A DNA stretch of 64,000 nucleotides from contig NC_135137.1 of NCBI RefSeq assembly GCF_051014445.1, positions 28,831,501 to 28,895,500 on the forward strand. Direction: 5' to 3'. Position numbers and translations under genes: made by a program. The notes below the pieces were generated by a model. That model ran no database searches and was not told where the DNA came from. It saw only the letters and a program-made list of their open reading frames with translations. Shown one piece after another: positions 12,455 through 23,959 of the stretch. This DNA comes from Colletes latitarsis. Its lineage: Eukaryota; Arthropoda; Insecta; Hymenoptera; Colletidae. The first letter of the stretch is position 1. Every line of letters begins with the position of its first letter.

Positions 12455-13505
12455 AAAACAAGTAGTAGTATGGTATAAGAACATCAACTTTTACAAATAT
12501 TGCCATAACGATCTTTTCCCAAAATATCAATCAAAAGTTAACCATGGGTCTGTCACTTGTCCTCTCCATCGCAGAGACAGCACCTCTTTTAATGAACTAA
12601 AATACGACCTATCTCCTGTGGAAAAATGCAGAACTCATAAATCACCTCCCTGGACGTTGAAAATCCCATCTATCGACTTATCACTCAGAATGAACCAAAA
12701 AGAAAAATTATTTTCCAAAGAGTAGAGAAACTATTTCCACCACTGTCTCGAAATTTTTCACATATTTTCATAAATAGTTTTAAAAATCAATTTCGTACGC
12801 AATCTGTAGCTCAAAATAGTACTATGAAGAGCAGTCTTGATTCACGCAACAATGCAATTCATTCCAATAACTGTGCAATCCTCATAGCTCTAAAATTCTT
12901 TGACAGATCTTATAATTTTTAATTTATAATATTTTTCGACATTCCTTCAGTTGCAAAAGACCCAAGGCATTGAAAGTAACATTAGAATGACAATACCTAT
13001 TCGAGAAATCACGAAAACGTACGTGGAACATGATCGACCTAGTAATTAAATTTATACTCTTATTAATCACCAGCTATTTAATTTACTTACTGCTTGTAGG
13101 CAGATTGTAAATTTTATAAGAGAATAAAAAGAAAAGAAAAATTTATACTCAAATGAAACTCAAATTGTCAACTTTATATGCAACACATCTTCTAATATAA
13201 ACAAATACATTGATTTGTTATATAGGAAAAAATGAAACCTGACATGATGAACACAGAAAACAAATTCACTTCATAAATTTTAAAAGCTCATACAGAATTA
13301 ATTTGCAAGCAAACTTTATTTTAAACAAAATCTGTCCTATTGTGAGCAACGTCTGTAATTTACAGTTAACAATAAACCACGTAATTATTGAATGCTGAAA
13401 GTACGGTCAAAAAAGAAGAAAATATTATATAATATCAAGTACAATATTCTTGAATTGTTTGCATCAGAGAAAAATAATTCAATTTTACGAATGTAACAGA
13501 ATTTT
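12455..13505 (+). pseudogene. Decayed jockey/R1-like LINE, RT C-terminus to RNase H and Cys/His end (plus-strand copy)
   Basis: The reading frame is open from about 12455 to a TAG at 12723. It gives HNDLFPKYQSK, CPLHRRDSTSFNELKY and PPWTLKIPSIDLSLRMNQ. These align residue by residue with FPRNKRYTNYQ, LHHRIKIYLDELQF and PLWTLSIPTIDLSLTKN of the minus-strand copy at 37113-38290. RNase H-like pieces follow, such as CAILIALKFFDRS and IIFFDIPSVA near 12870-12960. The terminal part near 13350-13430 reads CNLQLTINHVIIEC*KYGQK, matching CNLHLTIDHIIIECRKYEQT. Multiple stops and frame changes make it dead. It retains the RNase H middle that the other copy lacks. The 5' limit is uncertain. Confidence 0.8.
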
Positions 13506-13512
13506 CAACTTT

Positions 13513-14215
13513 ATGCAACTTTAAACAGTTTTTGAAGGGGGAAAAAAATAGATTTATTTATAGGTCGAAAAGTAACAAATGAGAAATAAAATATTTCTGT
13601 CCACTGTTTCTCATTTTACTGTGTGTGACGACATTGTAGTTGATGCAACTTTAAACACTTTTTGAAATAAAAATAAATTTATTTATGGATCGAAAAGTAA
13701 CAAATGAGAAATATAATATTCCTGTTGTTATTTTACTGTGTGTGACGACATTGTAGTTGATGCAACTTTAAACACTTTTTGTAATAAAAATAGATTTATT
13801 TATGGGTCGAAAAGTAACAAATGAGAAATGTAATATTCCTGTTCTAATTTTAGTGTGTATAACGACATTGTAGCTGATGCAACTTTAAACACTTTTTGAA
13901 ATGAAAATAGATTTATTTATGGGTCGAAAAGTAACAAATGAGAAATATAATATTCCTGTTCTAATTTTAGTGTGTATAACGACATTGTAGCTGATGCAAC
14001 TTTAAACACTTTTTGAAATAAAAATAGATTTATTTATGGGTCGAAAAGTAACAAATGAAAAATAAAATATTTCTATCCACTGTTTCTTATTTTACTGTGT
14101 GTGACGACATTGTAGTTGATGCAATTTTAAACACTTTTTGTAATAAAAATAGTTCTATTTATGAGTCTAAAAATAATTTTATTATGGGTTTTGAAATAAA
14201 AATAGTTTTATTTAT
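13513..14215 (+). repeat. Tandem array, about 117-bp unit, roughly six units
   Basis: The anchor ATGCAACTTTAAACACTTTTTG recurs in full or variant form at 13513, 13643, 13760, 13877, 13994 and 14119, with spacings of 130, 117, 117, 117 and 125. Each unit also has ATTTATGGGTCGAAAAGTAAC, AAATGAGAAAT and GTGTGTGACGACATTGTAG. The central units are nearly identical and the edge units diverged, as expected from unequal exchange. It starts immediately after the LINE relic. Confidence 0.9.
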
Positions 14216-14259
14216 GGTTTGAAAGAAAGTAAGAAATGAGAAATGTGTGTGTGAAACGA

Positions 14260-14740
14260 TCAACTGCGCGTGTTGTATAGAAAAGGAATAAGCATAACGC
14301 GGATAAATAATCGGGTGAATGTCCAGATTTTATTCGAAGATCGTCGAAAAACTCTCGAAACATCGTCCAGCGACTAACCACCCTCCAACCCCTGTCCCAG
14401 GGTCGGCTCACGGTAATTTCGTCTCCGAGTTTGCAGGTGGCTTAATTTTTGCTGCGACACGTCTGTCGGTACGCGGTCGGGTCGGTACGTCCCGCGTAGA
14501 TACGGCACGGATTTTTCTCGTTGCTGATTTTAATAACAGATTGCCACTGGAGCCGCGAGAAAGAGGAAGGGCGATGATGGAGGTTGGGTGAACCAGCGGA
14601 GGGTCGAGGTTGAGTCACTACTTACACGTAACCACGACGGTTCAGCCATCCCCACTTTCCCCCGATCCAAATTCGTTCCTCCGCATCCCCTGTTACATCT
14701 TACAGTTTCGTTACCTTCGACCTCGATACCTATTATTCAA
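14260..14740. other. G+C-rich island
   Basis: A CpG-rich block with frames on both strands (14319-14591 +, 14208-14411 -) and no recognisable protein. From 14760 to 15744 the sequence is A+T-rich with no gene; the 89-codon minus-strand frame 14997-15266 looks like translated spacer. Confidence 0.3.
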
Positions 14741-15744
14741 CGTGTCCTTTCGAATATCTAATCTCTTAAAAAAGGTTTACGATTTTTTAAACTACCTCTC
14801 AAGAATGACATTTTTGTTGTAAATATTCGAGCCCTTTTCTCGAAGGATGCTCCATTTTGAACGATCAAAACAAGGATTTTCTTTGCATTTTCTTGCATTT
14901 CGTAGATTCAAGAATAATTAAATTCGGAGAATTGACGTGTGTTGTAAGGATTTGAAAATGAGTGGTGTAATAGAAGTTGCATCAAGTCCAAGTTTGTTAA
15001 AGTTGCAGAAGTAATATCCTAAACCCTAATGAAGCATTCAATTTTAATTTCAATTTTAATAATATAAATAAAGGAAACATTGTACTTTTTTGTTTCTTTA
15101 ACTTGATGCAGATTTCTGAATTTTCGCTATTTTTGCATTTTGTTAACAAACTAAATATGACGACGAAATTTGTAAATATTCCTGAGTAGTCAGCTTTGTG
15201 TGGATACCAAAAGAGTTTAATTAACTTTTGGAGAAATGTAATAAGTTTTAACGATACATAAAACATATATTAATTGAGTATTAATATTTATCTAGCCACT
15301 AATAACTTTTGTAGATGTTGCGATGTTAAACGTAAAAAAGAAAGTTTTAAAATGATCGACTAGTTTTTATTTTACGTAATAAGTTGGCTACGAATTTCGC
15401 ATTGATGTTTCCAGCAATATTTCAATTACACTTCGGAATAATATGAAAAATGTAATCCCGTTTCCGATTCAAACTTTTTCTTATTTCTTCAACGAAATCA
15501 TTATAAAGTTGTAATAAAACTTTGTCGATTTTTCATTAAAATGTTTCTCGGTACTGCTTTTCGAGCATTGATGTTTTCAAATTTTTCGTTTGATGATTCA
15601 AATAGACGTAGCAAAATTTCACAACTGAATTTATGCAATTTTTTTTAACATCGTTCACCATATATGATTTAGTGTTGTGATGAAAATATTATGTTTACAG
15701 TACACCTACTAATTCTCGTTATAATTTTAATCGAACACAGTATA

Positions 15745-16286
15745 CAGGGTGTTTAGCAACCCCTGGGAAAAATTTTAATGAGAGATTCTAGAGGCCAAAA
15801 TAAGACCAAAATCAAGGATACTAATTTGTTGATTGAGGCTTCATTAAAAAGTTATAGAAACATTTCTACACAATATATTTTCGGTGAAGAATTTTTTTCT
15901 CAAAAATGCGTAGGATTTTGCGGGTATGTGTATTTATCAAAAATGATCGAAATGGACCCCCGCAATTGAAAATAATTTTTTCAGAATGATTTGAAACCTT
16001 TCAATTTTCAGGGTAACAGACAGTTATGGTCAGACATTATATTTTCAGTAATGAATTTTTTTCTTGAAAAATGGTTAGGATTTCGAGGGTATGTGTATTC
16101 ACCAAAAATGATTGTAATTGACTCCTGCAATCGAAAATAATTTTTCCAGAATGATTTGAATTTTGTTAATTTAATTTTTTAATAACTTTTTAGCTCAATC
16201 AAGAAATTGATATTCTCGATTTTCATCTTATTTTGGCCTCTAGAATCTCCCATTAAAATTTTTCCCAGGAGTGGCCGGACACCCTA
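15745..16286. mobile_element. CAGGGTG foldback element, copy 4, short complete copy
   Basis: The 542-bp element has both termini (CAGGGTGTTTAGCAACCCC and GGCCGGACACCCTA) and inner inverted repeats. It carries two modules near 15885-16005 and 16055-16165 and lacks the ~350-bp central block, so it is an internally deleted derivative. The left flank ends in TA. Confidence 0.8.
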
Positions 16287-16559
16287 TATACAAAGTGTCT
16301 CAATAACTGTTACGAAATGGCAATTTCATTATTTCTAACGATACAACGAATTGTTTAAGAAACGAATTGATTAATTCGAATTCCAAGTGAAATGACCCAG
16401 ATCTTTCTCACTCAATATCGTTTGAAGTTATCATGTATCACTGTATTTGCCTTGCTTGCAGTTATAACGTCACGACGATAAAAAATACAAAGATTCATTT
16501 AATAAAACAACAATGATCGTAAAATTTCGAATAATACGAGCCTGGGAAAAAAATGGTTC

Positions 16560-16900
16560 AGATCCTTAAACATTTCGTCGTATGCCATAAATAATTTCAT
16601 TTCTTGACCGTAATTTTAAATATAAAATGCCTCGATGATCCCACGAAACGGAAAGAAGTATTTTAAAGGAACGTAAACCTGGCTTGGAACGTCGTTGAAG
16701 TGGTTCACCTTTATTAGGCCAGCAACATTTTCTCTGAAAATTGTAGCACAAAATCGATTTCTTATCCCCAGTTACTAAATGCTTCAGGAAAGGTTCGTTT
16801 TCATTGCGTGCGAGCAAAAATATGCATGCTGTTATACGATCAACGAGTTTCCGTTCCGTAAGCTGGCGTGGAACCCTTCGACATCGTCTCTATGAAACGT
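16560..16900 (-). pseudogene. mariner transposase relic, first catalytic region
   Basis: Minus-strand translation gives RRVPRQLTERKLVDRITAC, then IFLLARNENEPFLKHLVTGD, followed by KPGLRSF, SVSWDHRGILY and NEIIY. This order (W/RVPHxL, LLxRNxxEPFLxxxVTGDEKW, GEPxQ...KPGL, WWDxxGIIY) is the mid-part of mariner transposases. The first catalytic Asp in VTGD is kept, but EKW has become KKS. The second and third catalytic regions are not recognisable below 16560, where a stop ends the frame. Upstream of about 16890 the frame meets a stop. An 83-codon part (16566-16817) is still open, but the element is dead. Sequence to 16290 may be its degraded 3' part. Confidence 0.8.
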
Positions 16901-17169
16901 GATGCCAGTATGTTTAAAATTTCGAACATCCACCGCGTCAATAAATCTCGTTTTTCTTCCATTAAAACGTTCTAGAGCCCTCAGTATTGCGCAAGCAAAT
17001 TTATATAAACAATTTAGTCGTTTCAACTTAGAGTTCGAATCTTCTTCAATATTACGAACAGGAAACAAAAGCAGAATGGATTTTTCTAAAATTATTATAG
17101 ATACGAAGGAAGTTAGTTTTACTTAAAAAAAAAAGAGAATATTAAATAAGATGATAAAGAAATTAATTA

Positions 17170-18040
17170 TATAAGCATTAAGCGTGGTCTACATGCTCAG
17201 AGTTCTTATCACTTTTTTTAAAATGGTATTTTAACATCGAGTTGGAGGGTTGCGAATTATTAACCCGGGGATAATACAGTGGGGCTACCTGATCCCTCCC
17301 AGAAAGCAAAATGGATTACTTTTATTTACTTCTCGTTTTTGAAGGTAATTCGATGTATGTTTGGGATTTGCTGCGGTACAGAGAGAATAGAAAACTATGG
17401 GGACGTCAAATCTGAGGATTAAAGGTAAAAGATCGAGTAAAATTTTAAACAGCGAAGGCTACTACGTTGGTCGTTCAGGTTTTTGTGCCCAAGTCGGGAC
17501 TGGAAATCTTTTTCACGTGTCGGAGGAGATTCTGAATAAAAGAGATACAGCGCTTCTTGCGGTACGTCTGATTTTTCGTTGATTTTCAACTATAGAATTT
17601 TCTGATGATGCCTTGGTACTTAAAACGATATTCAAAATGATAAATATTAAAGTTAAACATACTGAATATTAGCCTTGAACACGTAATTTCAGATTTAAAA
17701 TTCTTTGTTCGGATTTGTATCAAGATTTTATCTTCTTTATATTCTTCTTGAATACGTAATCGTTCATAATCTTCTTTCATAATTTATCATTTCAAACGTA
17801 GATTGCGAATGTAAAAAAGATTATCAAAATTTAACACTCTCTGTTACAATATATGAGACATTATGATAAATTATAATTACTAATTATACTATATTCGGTA
17901 TCTGTACGTTGCTAAATTAATCGAATAGATTTAAAAATATCAAGTATTTTTTTAAAAAGTGGGCAAACGGTCCGATATTCTATTATGTTTAATTTTGTAG
18001 TATGAATATTGAATAACTTGATAGAATAACTATATAAATA
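17170..18040. other. Spacer, no gene recognised
   Basis: A moderately balanced block (17200-17580) has a 61-codon plus-strand frame at 17397-17582 that I do not recognise, followed by A+T-rich DNA. Nothing supports a gene. Confidence 0.3.
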
Positions 18041-18403
18041 CAGGGTGTTCGGCCACCCCTGGGAAAAACTTTAATGGGGGATTCTAGAGGCCAAAATAAG
18101 ACGAAAATCAAGAATACCAATTTGTTGATGAAGGCTTCGTTAAACAGTTATTAACATTTAAAGTTCCGACCGTACTGAATTTTTTTCTCGAAAATGCGCA
18201 AGATTTCGGGGGTATGTCTATTGACCAAAAATGATTGTAATCGACCCCCGCAACCAAAAATAATTTTTTCAGAATGATTTGAAACTTTTTAATTTTATTT
18301 TTTAATAACTTTTTAATGAAGCCTTAGTCAAGAAATTGATATTCTTCATTTTCGTCTTATTTTGGCCTAAAATTTTCCCCAGAATGTGTTGCTAATAATC
18401 CTG
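18041..18403. mobile_element. CAGGGTG foldback element, copy 5, internally deleted
   Basis: An excellent left terminus (CAGGGTGTTCGGCCACCCC) and one module (18180-18270) are followed by the right inner repeat. The right end is damaged by small deletions and ends near AATCCTGTA. Confidence 0.8.
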
Positions 18404-18479
18404 TAGTGGGATAACACAGCATTCAATAAAAAAAAAAAAAAATTGTTCCTTTCCGAATTTAGCGAGAAACGCTTACTTT

Positions 18480-19190
18480 TTATAAATTCTGTACTACACG
18501 CGTTTAAACTGTCAATAATTACACGGCACGGACTAACGAGGAACAGGGAACGAGTCGTAACGTGTAAATCGCTGGGCGCAGCGCTAAGGAAACAACCATG
18601 AAAACCGACCCGTTCTCTCCCTCGCCTCATTTTCCCCCAACAGATTTTCCGTTTCGTCCCCGAGCTCTCTGTCCCGCGAAAAATTACCGTCCCGCCGGCA
18701 GATTTGCCCGGGCGAATCCAAGTGCAACGGCCATTAACTGTGCCGGCCGTGTCCAAATTAAAAAACGGCGACTTATAGCTCCCGGGTCCTCGCCTCTCTG
18801 CACTCCGTAGATTACGCACGATCGATAACGCGTGCTTTGCTGGGGATGCTGCTCTTTGATACGTTATGCACACGGTCCCGACGTATAGGCGTTTTTAAAA
18901 ATGAATGGACACACTCCCAAAGAATAAATGGGCCGCGTTTCACGGGACGGTTATAAAGGATTGATTAAAGTGAGCACGGCAAAAAAAGGTTTGCGTCAGA
19001 TGCAAAACTGCGGCGTATATTTCGTTACCACCCCGCGATCGTCTCTAAATCCGGGAACGTTACCGAAAGGGTCCCCACACAGCTTTGTTGTTCATCAATT
19101 TAGCAGGATAAACATTTTCGTCGTGTTCCGCACAAACGAGAAAGAAGGATCAATTCGAGACTGGACTTATTGGAAATAGGTGGCGGAATA
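18480..19190. other. G+C-rich island
   Basis: A CpG-rich block with a 168-codon minus-strand frame (18367-18873) and shorter plus-strand frames. The long frame begins inside the A+T-rich foldback edge and includes a poly-A tract translated as a run of F. It shows no domain, so I regard it as chance. Possibly a regulatory island. 19200-19660 is spacer. Confidence 0.35.
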
Positions 19191-19660
19191 AAAATAAAAC
19201 ATACAGTTCAAATACTTTTTAAACTAAACTTTCTCTTTTTGAAACACTTGGAAGGGCACGTCTGTTCAATTCGAAAGAAACTGCCAGAATGAAGACACGA
19301 TGGTTTTTGTGAATGAAAGAAAACAACTTTCTCTTTTTGGAAGTGACAAACCAACAGGACCGTTAACTTATACGCGATCAAATTATTTTATTCGGTTTCA
19401 TCCTCGCGCGGGTAATTTTTCTTTATTTTTAATAAAATTTCCACGTGTTACAACTCCATTTGTTTGAAATTTTACGAACGAAAATGTAAATATAGATTGT
19501 TTATGCTCCGTTGTCGACGAATGTTTGTGCAGATAGCGAAACTTACTATAATTAATATTGTAATTAATGAAAATTGTAAAAAATTTACTCGACTGAATTT
19601 TCGAAAATTTATCGCAGTTTTCTATAAGGGAATGAATAAATATTTATTTCCATCGCATTT

Positions 19661-20112
19661 AAGACTAAAGTGTTATATAACAAAAATTTCATAAATTCTT
19701 TGTTAAGAAGTTATGACAAAAATATGAAATGTGATGTTTTTTTATTTACTAAACACATTTATTAAAATTTTGTTTAAAGAGAGCAACTGCTAGTCGAGGC
19801 ACGAAAAAATATTTTTAACGTAGAATTATGTGGATAACTTAAACATTTCTTTATCAGAGTTTAGTTTCTATCATTTATTTTGTGTGCTGAAGTATTCTTT
19901 CTTCGATGATAACTTTTTATTGCCATAAAATTTTGAACTATTGTTCAAGTTAATGTTCAGTAAATTGCAAAAGATTGATTTTATTTTACTATAAATTTTT
20001 TTTCTTATTTCGATGTCCTGAATTTCAACCGAGTTTTACAGTTCATATTTTTATTACAACTTCTTAACAAAGCATTTATGGATTCTTTGTTATATAATAT
20101 TTTAGTCTTATT
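19661..20112. repeat. Foldback repeat with ~65-bp inverted arms
   Basis: The left arm 19661-19725 (AAGACTAAAGTGTTATATAA ... CTTTGTTAAGAAGTTATGAC) is the inverted counterpart of 20048-20112 (AACTTCTTAACAAAG ... TTGTTATATAATATTTTAGT). They are separated by about 320 bp of A+T-rich DNA. An isolated GGAACACCCTGTATA end follows at about 20155, resembling the terminus of the CAGGGTG family. Confidence 0.65.
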
Positions 20113-20379
20113 TTTACTTGTAGAACACACTGCTGAAGTGTGTACGGAAAAATGCGGAACACCCTGTATATTTCCTCAAGTATCGTTTTAATTTCTTTGG
20201 TGCAAATAAATACACCATAATTGACTGTAGTGTTAAATGATTGGAAAGCACAATTCATAGCAAATAAAATTAATTTACATCTCGACCACATTTTACTTGT
20301 CCCAGTTATACTTTTACTTCGAATAGAGAAAAAAAAAGGCATTCTATCGGTTAAACCGAAGACGTTACCGTAAGCTTAA

Positions 20380-20990
20380 ACGAAAATCGTTATAGTCGTT
20401 CGATATTACGGAAACGTCCCTCCTTACCAAGTTGCCCAAGATAAAACAGAAAGTTAGATTGCCTGGGTAATAATGAACTTAATAGAGGCGGAGAAATTAT
20501 ACGATTCCGTCCAGCGGAAAAATAACCAAAAGCAAATCGTCTCAAGAATTCCACGGCGGAGCAAACTAAACGATTACAGCTGACAGAGTCACGCGACGTC
20601 CAAAACATTCAATTACGGGGACACAACCTAGAATGATAAACCTGCGAAAGCAAAGGGAGCCGACTTGTCGCCTAGCGCGCGCAAACTGTAGCGAATCACC
20701 TATTCCGGGCTTCCATTTAACTCAAACAAGAGAACACGGCACGTTCCTTTGACGGCACTGACGACGCAATCGAGTCGATACAACTATAGAAACCAAGCGT
20801 GGGCACTTCGATGCGTTTATCGAGGAGACGACGACACTGAGCAAAGTGTATTCCGTTAATACAAACGTTTTACGAGAGACTCCGATCGCAATTAGTGACA
20901 AACACACTATCGAATTATGATTACACCTTTGGTAAATTCGCCTTTGTAACTTCTGTGCAACGTGACCCAATGCTTGATATTTTCCCGTTT
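20380..20990. other. G+C-intermediate island
   Basis: A balanced-composition block with small minus-strand frames (20390-20608, 20722-21009), none recognisable. Adjacent 21000-22450 is A+T-rich spacer without a supported gene. Confidence 0.3.
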
Positions 20991-22454
20991 TTAGATAAGA
21001 AAACACCAAATTTTAATTTAGTCTCTGCTTCTTGATGGATCAATTGATTTGTGTTTAAATACCTATGTAAAAGAAGTTACGAAGACTTTTAAGATTTGTG
21101 AATTAGTTCGATCTAAGATAGAAGTGTGTGGGTATTCTTGTCTAGAGTGTGATATTTTCAGCCTTCTTCGGGATTTTTTAAAAAATGAATTATAAAATTT
21201 GTTGTGTATCGGTTGTGGCATTCATATTTACTAACATTTGAAGTATACAAATTATTTTTGTGAACGAAAAATAATAACAATTACGTGAACTATGTCTGGT
21301 TAGAAAAAGTGTCTTCCTTTAATCTGAATCAAAGAAACAAAATGGCATCTTGTTTTGTATGAATATGTCTATGGCGTGAAGCACCAGAAATGAAAAATCT
21401 TGATAATTCAAAAAATGACGAAATTTTGACGTTAAAGTACTGTCTTTCTGGTTTTTGTGAATCTATAACATGTTTAAAAAATATGAAAGAATAAACATTT
21501 TTTAAAAACGCCATGGTTTATGCGATAACGGCAGGTCTGCTGAAGGTTCTGTGCAAATTTGAAGACAATCGGTGAAGTAGAACTTGAGATATCGTGCACA
21601 CCAGTCCAAAAAACATGGTTTCGAGAAAAACGCATTTTACGCAAATTGAAACAAATCTTGTTACACACATATTTTCAACGACATATAATTTCAGAAATTG
21701 CAATAAAGAAAATATCGATTTTTTTAAAATTCTAGGCAAGATTACTCCCCTAAGTTGTACACTAAAAATTCGGTAAACAGCCGGAAGAGTATTATCTTTT
21801 TCTAAAGAAATATTTAACCGAATAAAATACACAGATATAATTTGTCTTTGAGAAACTATAGATAAGAAATATATCCACGGATTCTTGATAGATTCAATGA
21901 TAAGTTAAGAGATTTCTAGCTTAAACATTTTCTCGAGCTTCGAAAAGTGACTAAGATGTTTTCATGACAAGTAAAAAAAGAGACGATAATCGAATTTTTC
22001 GCTTTAAACGGGAACGAAAGGTCCTGCATCATATTCCAATCATAGGCTGTCTTCTCCAGATACAAGCAATTCAAGTTTCCAGGGTTCGACTTTCGTAGCG
22101 CGTAGTTCAAATGTCACGCGACGATTCAAACATTCATACGACATGGAGAAACACGTACAGTTACTCCCACTCTTAACTTTCAAATGTAAGATATATATTC
22201 TTGTAACTAATATTGGTTAGAATGTATTTCTTCGGTCGCATGCCAATTTCTTTATCGCTAATGAGTAAGGAAGGGGGGCCCACTCTCGAAGTATAAATAA
22301 AACAAAGTCTGAGGCTGAGAGTTAATTATTCAAATTCATTTGTTCTCAGAATCATAATATCATTTAAAATATCATGATGTAATTGTTTAAAATAAATTTC
22401 AATTCGGAGAATAGGCGCTCTACGCAAACTCGTGTTGATGGGGCATTTGCAAGA

Positions 22455-22690
22455 TGTCTTAACACTAAATCTACCGCGATTGGTCAAATGACCGTTTTTA
22501 AAATTTCGTTTATAATCTCTAACACATAATATTATTTTAGCGCCATTTAACTTCACGATTTTTCTTATAGTGTACGTACAATGAATTTTACATTATTCAC
22601 TTCCATTCTCATTGTTTGTTTTCTGAGAAAAATATGTAGTCTGTCTTGCCTACGATCGGTCATCTGACCGGTTGAATGATTTATATTTTT
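22455..22690. repeat. Possible piggyBac-type terminus with GGTCAnnTGACC palindromes
   Basis: TTAACACTAAATCTACC is followed by GATTGGTCAAATGACCG. A similar CCTACGATCGGTCATCTGACCGG occurs about 160 bp later. The TTAA plus CAC start is typical of piggyBac-type MITE ends. No matching right end was found. Confidence 0.4.
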
Positions 22691-22814
22691 TTGTAAAAAC
22701 ACGGGACAAAATTTGGTATCAAATTCTGGTTAGCTTCCGATGTAAATAGGAAATATATGTACAGCACAGACGAAAGGAGAGAATCTTCAGTTTCCAATGT
22801 CTTAGAACAGCCTG

Positions 22815-23450
22815 GCAACGCGTATTAAAAATAGTTAAACGCGCAGTTCCGAAACTATTAGTGTTTTATGCATTATTAAACCATCGTTGGAAGCGGTAAA
22901 CCTTCCCCTTTAAAATGGCTGTTGGTTTTTGACGATCGGACTTTTCGTTTTCGAGATATCGTAAGTTATGTAAAAGGTAATTTTTCTTTAATTCGACTCT
23001 CTCACTGTCCGTCGCATGTACAATAGCCTACTCACGCGTATTAAAAATAGTTAAACTTTAGACGCGTGCAGTTTTGAAACTACTAATGTTTTATTAATTA
23101 TTGAGCCACCGTTGGCAGCGGCAAAGCTTCCTCTTTAAAATGACTTTTTGTTTTTAACGATCGGACTTTCCGTTTTCGAGATATCGTAAGTTATGTAAAA
23201 GGTAATTTTTTTTAATCCGACTCCCTCACTGTCCGTCGCATGTACAATAGCCTACTCACGCGTATTAAAAATAGTTAAACTTTAGACGCGTGCAGTTCCG
23301 AAACTATTAGTGTTTTATTAATTATTGAGCCACCGTTGGCAGCGGCAAAGCTTCCTCTTTAAAATGGCTTTTTGTTTTTAACGATCCGACTTTCCGTTTT
23401 CGAGATATCGTAAGTTATGTAAAAGGTAATTTTTTTAATTCGACTATCTC
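22815..23450 (+). repeat. Tandem array, ~216-224-bp unit, three units
   Basis: The anchor CGCGTATTAAAAATAGTTAAA occurs at 22819, 23035 and 23259. Units share CCACCGTTGGCAGCGGCAAAGC, a TAAAATGGCTTTTTGTTTTT block and CGTTTTCGAGATATCGTAAGT. The two later units are nearly identical. The array is followed by a distinct tail (23450-23600) with GACCTGCCTCACGAACGTGAC and CCAAGAATTTACTACGC. Confidence 0.9.
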
Positions 23451-23959
23451 TGTCTCCGTCTGACGCGTCGGACCTCCTTGTCGCACGTGCATCGTGCTGA
23501 CCTGCCTCACGAACGTGACTGCCGTGACCTAGTTTCGAGCGTAGTATTTCCAAGAATTTACTACGCACTGTTTACTACTTACGCGCGCGCACAGTCATTG
23601 ACCTAGCGCTTCCGTAACTGGCCACGCGGTCGACTTGAAACTAAAATCGCTATATCTCCGGAACTAATTGAGCTATGGACTCGTACAAACGCTCATTTTA
23701 AAGGGCATTTCATCCCCTATCCGATGACCATGCCAAATATTATTATTTATGTTGTCTTCTGTGTTTATTTTAACATTTACTTTAACTCTACATACCCAAA
23801 GAAGTTTCAGCTATTCCTATTGATTATATACGACTGGTGTGCGATAAAACTGGATCATTTATGAAACAAAATTCGTTTCCAAGGGCGTTTTATCCCCTAT
23901 CCTAATCTAATACTGTTAAAGTACTAATGCACGTTTAGAGTAAAAGTATTGAATATTTT

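Noticed and set aside
16832..17126. 78- and 75-codon frames next to the mariner relic
   Set aside because: They are in other frames from the recognisable mariner peptide and show no family similarity.
18367..18873. 168-codon minus-strand open frame, the longest in the window
   Set aside because: Runs from a CpG-rich island into a poly-A tract translated as consecutive F residues; no recognisable domain and opposing frames are open as well.
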